Shown here in pieces: positions 6,177-13,102 of a DNA stretch of 20,572 nucleotides. The notes beneath the pieces are model-generated. The model worked only from the letters and a program-made list of their open reading frames with translations, searched no databases and was not told the DNA's origin. The DNA lies in the IMG/VR virus record IMGVR_UViG_3300042402_005518, positions 1 to 20,572 of that record; one strand, written 5' to 3'. Each line of letters begins with the position of its first letter. Position 1 is the stretch's first letter. The DNA is from a virus. The translations under genes and the position numbers were made by a program.

Positions 6177-7667
6177 TTATTTAGATGGGCCAATCCCCAT
6201 ACTACTTAGGAAATCATCTAAATCATCAAATCCATCATCACCATCGTCTGTTGGTAATGTTGGAGTTTCGTCATCTCCGTAGTCTTCATCGTCTTCATCA
6301 TCATCCTCGGTATCCATACCCTCTCTCGCCTTTTTAGCTTGAGCTAAAATATATTCAAATTCTCTCTTTGCCTTCTCATTATCTCTTGGATTTTCAGACA
6401 AAACATTTTTTACAAGTAATAAAAACTCTTCCGCTGGTTTTCTGTAGAAATACATTTTAAACCAGTTGTGTAAATCTCCAGCATCCTCAGCAAATATTTC
6501 ATCAGGTAAAAGAGTTCTCATTTTTTCAACCATCTTAGGTCCTAATCTTAATTGGTCAGGCTCAGCCATCATTGTATCTGTTTGTCCCATAACATCGGCC
6601 GCAGTAACAGGGTCTTCAGGTAATCCAAATTTAGCCAATGCCGATTCAACAGCCTTACCTAACTCGTGAACCATAATAACAAACGTTGTTGCCCTAACAG
6701 TAAGTTTTACTTGTGGTTTTGGACACCAATTTGTGTCATCATCTTCAGGATTAACTTGTGATTGAACCTGAGGTGATTGACATAAATAATCAACACCGTT
6801 ATAACTAACAATATCACGTTTATTGTATGTTTGACCAGCATTCCACTCAGGATATCCCTCTTCTTCGTCAAAATTAGCCTCAGCAGAACCTCCCGCACCT
6901 TGACCTGAAGAAGACATTGCTTGAATCATGTCGTCCATTGACCAATACAACAAATCATTTGTCGCCATAATTTTGGCGTAGGTTCTTTGTAAGTCAGGGT
7001 CTATGGCATCTAATGCCGATTTTACACTTGGGTCTAATATAATCCAATGGAATTTTTTAGCACTTCCTTGAATTAACGCATTTATAATTTGTCTTTTGTG
7101 TTTTTCTAATTCAAAATCCTCATCGGTTCTTTCCATTTCAAAAGATGGAAAAGAAAAATCAGGTGTTTCATTCTCTTCTTCTTCATCCTCATCATCGTCA
7201 GGTTGTTGTTGACGTGTTTCAGGTCTTGTTCTAAATTGTGATGCAGGAATACCATACAAATCAACAAATTCAACATCAAATAAATAAGAACAATCGTCAA
7301 TATTATATTCTTTTTGAATTATATCTATCGCAAAATTTACTAACCTGTTCATCGTTTCAGGATTACCCATCTCAAGACGTATTACTTTTTGAACGTCATT
7401 CATCATTTCCATTGCTAACATTCTAATAACAGATTCTGATGATAGATTTTGTCTTCCTGTAAATCTACGAGCCATTTGAATAACTTCAGCAAAACGTTGA
7501 CTAGCGTTCTTTTCCAAATAAGAAGATTCTCCCGGTACTTGTGGAATTGCAGGGTTACCTTGGAAAATAGTTTCTCCTGCCGCCAATCTTTGTTGGATAC
7601 CTGGTGATGGTCTTTCTGGATTATCTCCAAAATCCATCGGTGCTTCAGTTCTTAATTTTTTTACCAT
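6177..7667 (-). CDS. Presumed virion protein with an embedded carbohydrate-binding-like module
   Basis: I do not recognise the whole 496-residue protein. It has a helical N-terminal domain (about 50-145), an acidic linker (156-170), a second helical region (185-252), a Gly/Ser linker, a module at 272-316 resembling a type 5/12 carbohydrate-binding (chitin-binding type 3) domain, a helical domain at about 321-435, and a very acidic tail (445-496) with many Asp/Glu. Flexible acidic linkers and position directly before terminase suggest a structural protein. HELGK at about residue 334 resembles part of a zinc-protease motif but lacks the second His. The start lies 1 nt after the stop of the gene upstream, so the two are probably translationally coupled. 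Confidence 0.82.
   Translation of the reverse strand: MVKKLRTEAPMDFGDNPERPSPGIQQRLAAGETIFQGNPAIPQVPGESSYLEKNASQRFAEVIQMARRFTGRQNLSSESVIRMLAMEMMNDVQKVIRLEMGNPETMNRLVNFAIDIIQKEYNIDDCSYLFDVEFVDLYGIPASQFRTRPETRQQQPDDDEDEEEENETPDFSFPSFEMERTDEDFELEKHKRQIINALIQGSAKKFHWIILDPSVKSALDAIDPDLQRTYAKIMATNDLLYWSMDDMIQAMSSSGQGAGGSAEANFDEEEGYPEWNAGQTYNKRDIVSYNGVDYLCQSPQVQSQVNPEDDDTNWCPKPQVKLTVRATTFVIMVHELGKAVESALAKFGLPEDPVTAADVMGQTDTMMAEPDQLRLGPKMVEKMRTLLPDEIFAEDAGDLHNWFKMYFYRKPAEEFLLLVKNVLSENPRDNEKAKREFEYILAQAKKAREGMDTEDDDEDDEDYGDDETPTLPTDDGDDGFDDLDDFLSSMGIGPSK
6720..6854 (-). other. CBM5/12-like domain inside the gene at 6177-7667
   Basis: Residues 272-316 read as YPEWNAGQTYNKRDIVSYNG, then VDYLCQSPQ, a short acidic loop and NWCP. 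The spaced W-x2-G-x2-Y-x3-D-x-V-x-YNG-x2-Y ... NP ... W pattern is typical of small chitin-binding type 3 / CBM5/12 modules. It is flanked by linkers and could be an inserted surface-binding module. Confidence 0.6.
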
Positions 7668-7668
7668 T

Positions 7669-8496
7669 TTACTTTCCTAATAATTGATTCAAAGCGGATA
7701 TAAACATTGATTTATAATCTTGAGCTCTTGGTTTTTCTTTTGGAGTTTCCTTTGGTGGTTGATATGGATTTGGTTTACTTGGTTTTACACCCGGTTTTGT
7801 TTTTGGTGGTGCGGTTCTTGGTTTTACTGCCGGTTCTGCTGCTTCCATAGGATTTGATTTTTTGGAAGTATACATTTTTCCAACCGGTTTGTCCAATTTT
7901 TTGAAACTAACCAATTGCATATTTTCATTAATATGTTTTTTTACCAATTTAATAATGTGAGACTCTAATAAAGATTCGTAAGGGTTGTTACCTTCTTTGA
8001 TAGATTTTTTTACGTCTTTAACACATCTTTCGTATTTCGCCATTTGCGGTTTAGACCAATCACTTCTTTCAGTCGTTCCAAACTCTTTACCCATTTGTGA
8101 TGTACAAACTGCCCAAGGATTGTCTTTTGATTTTTTCTTGTTTTCTAAAATATCAAAACCATCCGCAGCATTATTATAACCATCGTTACTAGATGGACCA
8201 TTGTCATTTCCAACACTATTACCAGCGTAAGGGTCAAAACCACTTTCTTTTTCAGCGGAATCGTCTAAATCGGCATCTTCACCCATTTCTGTCATAGTCA
8301 CATTAATCCCTTTATCATTTAAATCTTTTGCGATTTGCGATGCATTTGGGTTTTTACTACTGACCATAGTTGTTGCCTTTACTTGTTCCCCCAAATATTT
8401 GGTATATAAATTATCAACTTGTTTATCAGATAGGTTGATTAAAAATTTTGATGGTAAACCATTTTCCATCAAAAAAGATATTTTTTTAGTTCTCAT
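7669..8496 (-). CDS. Low-complexity phage protein, unknown, Pro/Lys-rich C-terminus
   Basis: The 275-residue product is not assigned to a named family. It starts at the ATG inside ATGAGAACTAA, which overlaps the preceding gene's stop by 11 nt; an upstream TTG at 8514 is in frame but less likely. Parts seen are a short N-terminal region (FLINLSDKQVDNLYTKYLGE), an acidic Asn/Gly/Ser-rich linker (about 70-115), a compact segment with NPWAVCTSQMG and YERCVKDVKKS (two cysteines 40 residues apart, a pattern I have seen in other phage proteins), a helical segment, and a basic Pro/Lys-rich stretch ending in a short helix. Translational coupling to both neighbours suggests a role with them, probably in the particle. 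Confidence 0.78.
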   Translation of the reverse strand: MRTKKISFLMENGLPSKFLINLSDKQVDNLYTKYLGEQVKATTMVSSKNPNASQIAKDLNDKGINVTMTEMGEDADLDDSAEKESGFDPYAGNSVGNDNGPSSNDGYNNAADGFDILENKKKSKDNPWAVCTSQMGKEFGTTERSDWSKPQMAKYERCVKDVKKSIKEGNNPYESLLESHIIKLVKKHINENMQLVSFKKLDKPVGKMYTSKKSNPMEAAEPAVKPRTAPPKTKPGVKPSKPNPYQPPKETPKEKPRAQDYKSMFISALNQLLGK

Positions 8497-8884
8497 AGAT
8501 TTCTTCTTTTTCAAAATGTAATAACAAATCTCTTTCGTATAATTTGTCTTTTATTATTTTTTCCGAATCACCAAATTTGAAAACTAATCTTTTTTCGTTT
8601 TCACATGACTCATCGGTTTCCCACGCTAACGCTATTACATCTTCCATTGCGTCTGTAATAGCAAAATAGTCGGAGTTCTGAACCAATTCTAAAGTAATAT
8701 TAGAGTTTTTCAAAATTCCGACATTTTTTACATAAGGCAATTCGGGGGGTTGTGGTGCTCCGTGAGCCGGTTTCTTGTCCCACTCTTCCCCCCAAACATC
8801 ATACTCCTCACTAAAGATAAATTCATATATATTGTCACCCTTATAATTGGGTCCTAAACTATTCACATAGATTAGATGACTCAT
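8486..8884 (-). CDS. Conserved-type phage protein, unknown function
   Basis: This 132-residue acidic protein begins with strand-type sequence (SHLIYVNSLGPNYKGDNIYEF) followed by FSEEYDVWGEEWDKKPA, and later contains DYFAITDAMEDVIALAWE. I associate this arrangement, with a Trp-rich EDVWGEDW-type block and a helix ending in ALAWE, with unnamed proteins of T4-like phages of Bacteroidota, but no function is known to me. Its ATG overlaps the previous stop (ATGA) and its own stop overlaps the next ATG, so it sits in a tightly coupled three-gene set (8881-10149, this gene, 7669-8496). Confidence 0.82.
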   Translation of the reverse strand: MSHLIYVNSLGPNYKGDNIYEFIFSEEYDVWGEEWDKKPAHGAPQPPELPYVKNVGILKNSNITLELVQNSDYFAITDAMEDVIALAWETDESCENEKRLVFKFGDSEKIIKDKLYERDLLLHFEKEEIYEN

Positions 8885-10149
8885 AAAATTTCGCCTTTTG
8901 GAGTTACTTTAATTTGAATTCCTTCATTTTCAAAAATCAAATTATTCTTATTAGTTTTTCCTAATAATTTGTAATCTGAATTTTCTTTTATGATAAACTC
9001 AGAAGCCAACTCTTGCTCAACAGTTTCACTCAATTTTTTGATTGATGAAATAGTTTTTTTAACGTGGTTCTTTTTATCAATATGCTTTTCAACCTCAACA
9101 TTCTTTTTAAATTTCTTTTCCGATTCGGTAACCGTAAAGTAAGACTTGAGTACTTTGTCAACTTTAGATTCAGCAAAAACTGAATCCATTATTTTGGATA
9201 CTTTGGTAGTAAATGGATGGTTGCTTCCTGGTTTGTAACCACTCTCAGGACCACCTTCTTCTTCCAATTCAGCCATTTCTCCAGTTGGTTCTGCTGGTGT
9301 TTCGGTATCATCAATACCCAAATCAGATAAGTCTGGCATTGCATCTCCTTCATCACCCATTGGTTCTTCGTCACCCATCATTGGTTCTTCACTACTTTCA
9401 GGTGCTTCTTCCAATCTATCCATAATGTCTTGTCTATCATTTTCATCTAACAAAGAAAGATTCAATGCTGACAACACAGAATTTATTACGTATTTAACGT
9501 CATCCGAAGTCATTCCTTCAGAATCGTTAACAACTCTAATTTTTTGACCTAATTTACCTGTCAATTTTTGAATGGTTTTCATGGTAACCTCTTCTTCATC
9601 GTCAGGTTCTGATGCATCAATGTCCGACATTGGTTCATCAACTGAATCGTCACCACCTAACTCAGGCATATCAAGATTCATATCTTCACCACCCTCAGGT
9701 TCCGCCGCAGGTGCAGGTGCTGGTGGAGGTAACTCCGCCGCAGGTTCTGCAGATGGTTCAGGTGCTGGAGGTGTTGGAGTTTTTAAAACAAACTTTTTTT
9801 GTTCACCAAAAAGTGAAACCTCTTCTTCATTTTCATGAATAACGTTCATTTCTTTTGCCAACAAATTTAATCTTTTCAACGCTTGAGAATAACTACTATA
9901 GTATTTTCTGTTTTTCATTGGTTCTGTATAGTCCAATGATTCGTTTACTAATTTTTTAATAATGTATCCCACTTTTTCTTTAACGATGTGGTATTCATTA
10001 CCATCCGCTAAAATTCTTGAGAATTCATCTTTTGCCGTTTCATTTATATTACTAGGACTGACTTCTTTGTATCTAGCAATCTCCATGATTCTTGCTAGTT
10101 TGTCTTGTCCTTGAAGTTTTTCACTTCCTATTGGTTTTAAATCTGCCAT
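8881..10149 (-). CDS. Acidic, multi-segment scaffold-like or structural protein
   Basis: This 422-residue protein has no recognised enzyme motif. Segments in order are a helical N-terminal region (1-115), a Pro/Ala-rich linker (123-155), an acidic stretch (155-190), a folded-looking helical segment at 190-248 (KTIQKLTGKLGQKIRVV and VINSVLSALNLSLLDEND), a second acidic stretch (247-308) rich in Glu, Asp and Met, and a basic, helical C-terminal region (320-422). Alternating acidic disordered and helical parts fit a scaffold, a prohead-core or a virion-internal protein, but this is inference. The plus-strand Ser/Gly/Ala-rich open frame over the linker is a shadow. The gene follows the Thr-Pro repeat gene by 25 nt and overlaps the next gene by 4 nt. 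Confidence 0.8.
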   Translation of the reverse strand: MADLKPIGSEKLQGQDKLARIMEIARYKEVSPSNINETAKDEFSRILADGNEYHIVKEKVGYIIKKLVNESLDYTEPMKNRKYYSSYSQALKRLNLLAKEMNVIHENEEEVSLFGEQKKFVLKTPTPPAPEPSAEPAAELPPPAPAPAAEPEGGEDMNLDMPELGGDDSVDEPMSDIDASEPDDEEEVTMKTIQKLTGKLGQKIRVVNDSEGMTSDDVKYVINSVLSALNLSLLDENDRQDIMDRLEEAPESSEEPMMGDEEPMGDEGDAMPDLSDLGIDDTETPAEPTGEMAELEEEGGPESGYKPGSNHPFTTKVSKIMDSVFAESKVDKVLKSYFTVTESEKKFKKNVEVEKHIDKKNHVKKTISSIKKLSETVEQELASEFIIKENSDYKLLGKTNKNNLIFENEGIQIKVTPKGEIL

Positions 10150-10174
10150 GATATATTATTTTTTTGATATTATT

Positions 10175-11050
10175 TTAGTTGTTTAGTCCGTTAGGTCCTC
10201 CAATAGCAACCGCATTCATTTGTACAATTGATATGTTTTCTTGAGCGTTTGATGCTACAGGATGTGGAACTGTTGTTGGTGTAAAAGTAAATCCTGTGAG
10301 ACCTTCATCAGGACAAACAATACACATAAAATATTCAGTACCCTCTTCAATTGTGTAGAAACTTGTTAATGAAGGTGTTGGTGTAGTTGTTGGTGTTGGT
10401 GTTCTTGTTGGTGTTACTGTTTTTGTAGGTGTAATAGTCGGTGTTACACTAATTGTTGGAGTAACTGTTGGTGTTCTAGTAACCGTTGGTGTCACCGTAC
10501 GTGTTGGTGTTACAGTTGGTGTAGTTGTTGGTGTTGGTGTTTTAGTTGATGTTACCGACGGTGTTACAGTTGGAGTCACCGTGCGTGTAGGTGTGATACT
10601 TGGAGTTATACTTGGGGTTGGTGTAACTGTTGGGGTTTTAGTAACAGTTGGCGTTACAGTACGTGTAGGAGTAACTGTAGGGGTTTGAGTCCTTGTTACT
10701 GAAGGTGTGGGGGTTTGTGTTCTTGTTGGTGTAACTGTTGGGGTTCTTGTAACTGTTGGTGTTACCGTTCTTGTTGGGGTAATTGAAGGTGTTGGAGTAA
10801 CAGTTGATGTTGGTGTCGGGGTTGGTGTTGGGTTATCCGCAAGACAATCAGGACAACTATTTACGAATGAATCTGCGGTTAGAACTGTAAGAGGGAAGCC
10901 ATATGTTGTTATCGCACCAACGGTAAAACATCCAGGAGGAGTATCACCAGGAAAAGTTAAATAATATACTTGATTACCTATAACGGGTAATGAACCAAAA
11001 TCTGCTGTATAATCGCCCGAGGTACAACCGGAAATAAATCTTATTGCCAT
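10175..11050 (-). CDS. Thr-Pro-repeat virion-type protein with Cys-rich ends
   Basis: The 291-residue protein consists of an N-terminal Cys-containing beta-type domain (1-73; Cys9, Cys41, Cys66, Cys69, with [16 protein letters not shown] and CPDCLADNP), a linker of about 156 residues made almost only of Thr and Pro with Val, Ser, Arg and Ile (74-229, [15 protein letters not shown] type), and a C-terminal domain of 62 residues with CIVCPDE. There is no signal peptide. Mucin-like TP linkers occur in phage fibres and adhesins as extended spacers, so a surface fibre, head decoration or receptor-contact role is plausible but not shown. TATTTATA lies 10 nt before the ATG. Confidence 0.8.
   Translation of the reverse strand: MAIRFISGCTSGDYTADFGSLPVIGNQVYYLTFPGDTPPGCFTVGAITTYGFPLTVLTADSFVNSCPDCLADNPTPTPTPTSTVTPTPSITPTRTVTPTVTRTPTVTPTRTQTPTPSVTRTQTPTVTPTRTVTPTVTKTPTVTPTPSITPSITPTRTVTPTVTPSVTSTKTPTPTTTPTVTPTRTVTPTVTRTPTVTPTISVTPTITPTKTVTPTRTPTPTTTPTPSLTSFYTIEEGTEYFMCIVCPDEGLTGFTFTPTTVPHPVASNAQENISIVQMNAVAIGGPNGLNN
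10364..10831 (-). repeat. Degenerate short tandem repeat coding for a Thr-Pro linker
   Basis: About 470 bases of ACnCCn-type repeats (GGTGTTACTGTTGG-like units on the plus strand) encode alternating Thr-Pro. Units are imperfect with varying third bases, so this is an old or selected array and probably prone to slippage. Confidence 0.85.
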
Positions 11051-11060
11051 AATTTTACTA

Positions 11061-11068
11061 TATAAATA
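11061..11068 (-). promoter_or_regulatory. TATTTATA element 10 nt before the TP-repeat gene
   Basis: The coding strand reads TATATTTATA, then TAGTAAAATT, then ATG at 11050. Element, spacing and the AGTAAAA stretch resemble those before the prohead protease. Confidence 0.5.
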
Positions 11069-11091
11069 TACTGATAATACCGAATATTTAC

Positions 11092-11844
11092 TTATTCTTC
11101 TGTTTGTTCAACAGATAACTTTTTATCTACAAACTCAGTTTCAAAATTTTTTAATTTCTCAATGTATCCATTTCTCCTCAAATATTTGAACACTAAATTC
11201 TCGTAGGATTGTTCTCCACCTTTTCTTAAACCGTCAGTTCTGTATTTTTTTAACTTTTCGTCAATAACTTTTATTATTTTTTTAGCTCCCTCAATATCCT
11301 CATCTTCAGATTGGTCAATAACCAAATCTATTTGGTCCATCCAACCTTTTATCTTTTTTCTTAGGGTATCTTTATCAATTTTAAAGTCTTCTTTTTCAGG
11401 AACAGAAACCCACTCGTCAAACATAATTGAATAGGTTCCTTGCGAAAATCTTGGGACAGAATTGTCCTCAATATACATTTCAACATCATAACCTCTAACT
11501 TTAATGTTATGTGTGTTGTTGAATAAGGTTTTTTTAATTTTAAAAAGTTCTTGATATAAAGGAATATCCTCTTTATCAAATTGGTTTAAATCAACAATAA
11601 TATGGACATCGGCATCAGAAAACTTTGACCAATTGTAATTTGCCAAAGAACCGGGCATTACAATATCCGAAAAGAAAAAGTCAATTTTAATGTATTCAAT
11701 GAATTCTTGTGCCGCTCTTAAAAGAGCCTCACGAACCTCAGGTTGCATCTTTGGCGTATTCTCACCCTTTGGTGTATACCAAATTTTAGGATTTAATTTA
11801 TCCTTTGGTTCAAACGATTTAATAATTTCTTCTTGTGAAGCCAT
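11092..11844 (-). CDS. Nucleotidyltransferase-fold protein
   Basis: The 250-residue protein has the signature of the DNA polymerase beta-type nucleotidyltransferase superfamily: [10 protein letters not shown] (Gly65-Ser66), then [11 protein letters not shown] with the paired metal-binding Asp77 and Asp79, and a likely third carboxylate in [10 protein letters not shown] (Asp120 or Glu122). The rest is helical and charged, with a tail rich in Lys/Glu. It is soluble, with no second domain. Enzymes of this fold transfer nucleotides to RNA, proteins, small molecules or other nucleotides; the substrate cannot be read here. It lies in the minus-strand operon before the TP-repeat gene (41-nt gap) and 12 nt after the KTSC gene. 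TATTTATT lies 4 nt before the ATG. Confidence 0.82.
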   Translation of the reverse strand: MASQEEIIKSFEPKDKLNPKIWYTPKGENTPKMQPEVREALLRAAQEFIEYIKIDFFFSDIVMPGSLANYNWSKFSDADVHIIVDLNQFDKEDIPLYQELFKIKKTLFNNTHNIKVRGYDVEMYIEDNSVPRFSQGTYSIMFDEWVSVPEKEDFKIDKDTLRKKIKGWMDQIDLVIDQSEDEDIEGAKKIIKVIDEKLKKYRTDGLRKGGEQSYENLVFKYLRRNGYIEKLKNFETEFVDKKLSVEQTEE

Positions 11845-11848
11845 CTTT

Positions 11849-11856
11849 AATAAATA
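11849..11856 (-). promoter_or_regulatory. TATTTATT element 4 nt before ATG
   Basis: The coding strand reads GTATTTATTAAAG then ATG at 11844. It overlaps the last codons and stop region of the KTSC gene just upstream. Confidence 0.4.
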
Positions 11857-12099
11857 CTACAATTTTGAGTATTTGTATTTCTTGGCTATTTGGGTGTTAA
11901 AATAAGTCCCTTGTGATTCTGCTCCTCTTAATTTAACATACTCTACATGAGGAACATCTATATATTTGTATTGAGCACCATTTTTAAATTCGGCGATTAA
12001 ACTGCTGTCCGCAGTATCATAAATTGTTTTTACTAAATTAGACGAGTTAATCTCGTTAATAATTTTAGTTCCTTCTATTGTTTGACTTTTAATTCCCAT
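11857..12099 (-). CDS. KTSC-domain small protein
   Basis: This 80-residue protein matches the KTSC domain pattern over residues 20-77: SSNLVKTIYDTADSSLIAEF, then a NGAQYKYIDVP turn, VEYVKLRGAESQGTYF and a final NTQIAKKYKY. KTSC domains are small, named for a Lys-Thr-Ser-Cys pattern that is only partly kept here, and occur alone or fused to RNA-related proteins such as lysyl-tRNA synthetase; their function is not well defined. The gene follows the unknown gene at 12103-12435 by 3 nt and precedes the nucleotidyltransferase gene by 12 nt, so the three form one unit. Confidence 0.8.
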   Translation of the reverse strand: MGIKSQTIEGTKIINEINSSNLVKTIYDTADSSLIAEFKNGAQYKYIDVPHVEYVKLRGAESQGTYFNTQIAKKYKYSKL

Positions 12100-12102
12100 A
12101 AT

Positions 12103-12435
12103 TTAATCTTCGTTATCCATAAAATCGGGTATTTTACCTTTTTGTAAAGGATATTCGTCATTAATCGTTTTTAATTTATCCAAAAGATATTCTTTAAATT
12201 CGTCCAAATTGTCGTTTGATAAAAGTCCATATTTTTTTAGTTGTTCTTGCAAATTAGACATATCGGAAATGGTCTTTGCTCTCATATTATAAATCGTACC
12301 AGGAATTCTAATTCCTTTTTCTAACTGCCATTCCTCTACGTTGAAATCTTGTAAAGTTTTTCGCATCTCAATGTACGACTGTAAAAATTCTTTATCGGCT
12401 CCTGTACGTTCAATATATTTCTTCCAAATCTCCAT
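12103..12435 (-). CDS. Small charged helical protein, unknown
   Basis: The 110-residue product is not recognised. It is mostly helical and charged (EIWKKYIERTGADKEFLQSY, then NLQEQLKKYGLLSNDNLDE) and ends in an acidic tail DFMDNED, with no cysteine or membrane segment. It is the first gene after a strong terminator and starts only 14 nt beyond the terminator T-tract, with a TATTTATA element in between, so it likely begins a new transcript. Its stop is 3 nt from the KTSC gene start. Confidence 0.78.
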   Translation of the reverse strand: MEIWKKYIERTGADKEFLQSYIEMRKTLQDFNVEEWQLEKGIRIPGTIYNMRAKTISDMSNLQEQLKKYGLLSNDNLDEFKEYLLDKLKTINDEYPLQKGKIPDFMDNED

Positions 12436-12439
12436 AAAT

Positions 12440-12447
12440 TATAAATA
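12440..12447 (-). promoter_or_regulatory. TATTTATA element between terminator and ATG
   Basis: The coding strand reads TTTTTTCATATTTATAATTT then ATG at 12435. The element is the only sequence between the upstream terminator's T-tract and the start codon, which argues for promoter function. Confidence 0.55.
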
Positions 12448-12449
12448 TG

Positions 12450-12476
12450 AAAAAACCCCCAATTGTGTTGGGGGTT
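12450..12476 (-). terminator. Rho-independent terminator after the UVR-motif gene
   Basis: A 9-bp perfect stem (AACCCCCAA / TTGGGGGTT, arms 12454-12462 and 12468-12476), a 5-nt loop and six T's on the minus strand form a strong intrinsic terminator, 6 nt after the stop of the gene at 12483-12959. Confidence 0.93.
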
Positions 12477-12482
12477 GGAACA

Positions 12483-12959
12483 TTAAGATTTTAATTCTTT
12501 AATCTTGTCTCGTAGTTTTATCGCTTCTTCAAAGTCTTGTTTGTCAATTGCAATCTTTAATTCAACTTCCAATTTATCAATGTGGGCCTTATTGATTTCC
12601 GTTCTTTTGATTTGGTCTCTTAATTGAGCCGCTTTTTCAAAATCTTGGTTTTCAACACATTTCTCCAACTCGTTTTTTAATGAAGATAACGTATCATTAC
12701 CTTTTTTACTTGGTTTGTTAGGTAATCCACCAAGGTATGTTGTAGTGACAGTGTATCTAGTACCATTTGGTGATATGTATGTTGTTTTAATCCATTCACC
12801 ATCTTCAGTTTCGACTTCTTCTTTTTTAACTTTATCTTCCAAAGAAGATTCGGTAGTTGAATGTAAATCATAGTTTAGGGTTTCATCCATCATTTCGTTT
12901 AACTCATCCATCATTTGTTTTAATGATTTTCCGTAATTTTTTCCAAATAAATTGAACAT
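12483..12959 (-). CDS. Small protein with two UVR motifs, possible Clp partner
   Basis: The 158-residue protein has an N-terminal segment (MFNLFGKNYGKSLKQMMDEL), a middle beta-type region (WIKTTYISPNGTRYTVTTTY, 56-75) and two C-terminal UVR motifs, at about 93-118 (LEKCVENQDFEKAAQLRDQI) and 130-155 (ELKIAIDKQDFEEAIKLRDK). UVR motifs are helical hairpins that mediate protein contacts in UvrB, UvrC, McsA and the middle domain of ClpC. There are no zinc-finger CxxC pairs, so it is not a full McsA. It is divergent from the ClpC-like gene, whose middle domain carries a related motif (KYEEAAELRNKEKKV), so an adaptor or regulator role is a reasonable inference. A link to DNA repair is the alternative. 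A terminator follows. Confidence 0.82.
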   Translation of the reverse strand: MFNLFGKNYGKSLKQMMDELNEMMDETLNYDLHSTTESSLEDKVKKEEVETEDGEWIKTTYISPNGTRYTVTTTYLGGLPNKPSKKGNDTLSSLKNELEKCVENQDFEKAAQLRDQIKRTEINKAHIDKLEVELKIAIDKQDFEEAIKLRDKIKELKS

Positions 12960-12984
12960 ATTTTTTTACTTTAATTTTTTAGTT

Positions 12985-13010
12985 TATCTTTGTATCGGTA
13001 AATATACAAA
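12985..13010 (+). promoter_or_regulatory. Upstream TAnnTTTG box overlapping an inverted repeat
   Basis: TATCTTTG at 12985-12992 matches the Bacteroidota -7 box, without a good TTG at -33. It overlaps the inverted repeat TTTGTAT (12989-12995), 8 nt, ATACAAA (13004-13010). It may be a second promoter for clpC with an operator, or chance in AT-rich DNA. Confidence 0.35.
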
Positions 13011-13032
13011 ACTGTGCCAAACAAGTAAACCT

Positions 13033-13064
13033 GACATTTTGTCAGTATTTATAGACAAATTGTC
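13033..13064 (+). promoter_or_regulatory. Two GACA-N3-TGTC palindromes 21 bp apart before clpC
   Basis: GACATTTTGTC (13033-13043) and GACAAATTGTC (13054-13064) are each perfect half-site palindromes (GACA...TGTC), spaced two helical turns centre to centre and ending 4 bp before the -33 TTG of the clpC promoter. The layout is that of paired operator or activator sites on one DNA face. A TATTTATA (13046-13053, plus strand) lies between them. Confidence 0.55.
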
Positions 13065-13068
13065 ATAG

Positions 13069-13098
13069 TTGAATTATTAAATAAAAATACTATCTTTG
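13069..13098 (+). promoter_or_regulatory. Bacteroidota-type promoter of clpC
   Basis: TTG at 13069-13071, a 19-bp spacer and TATCTTTG at 13091-13098 fit the Bacteroidota primary-sigma consensus (TTG / TAnnTTTG). The ATG follows 4 nt after the -7 box, so the transcript would be leaderless or nearly so. Confidence 0.75.
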
Positions 13099-13102
13099 TA
13101 AT

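Noticed and set aside
6648-6680. HELGK as a zinc-metalloprotease site in the gene at 6177-7667
   Set aside because: The second His of HExxH is Lys and no third ligand is visible; the segment looks like a plain helix.
8497-8514. Upstream TTG start for the gene at 7669-8496
   Set aside because: A normal ATG lies six codons further in, in an overlap typical of coupled genes.
9572-9838. Plus-strand Ser/Gly/Ala-rich open frame
   Set aside because: It is antisense to the Pro/Ala and acidic linkers of the gene at 8881-10149; its composition is a mirror of that low complexity.
10364-10831. CRISPR-like array
   Set aside because: Units are short, degenerate and without spacers of constant length, and they keep a Thr-Pro reading frame.
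10707-10964. Plus-strand Gly/Val repeat open frame
   Set aside because: It is the antisense reading of the Thr-Pro repeat.
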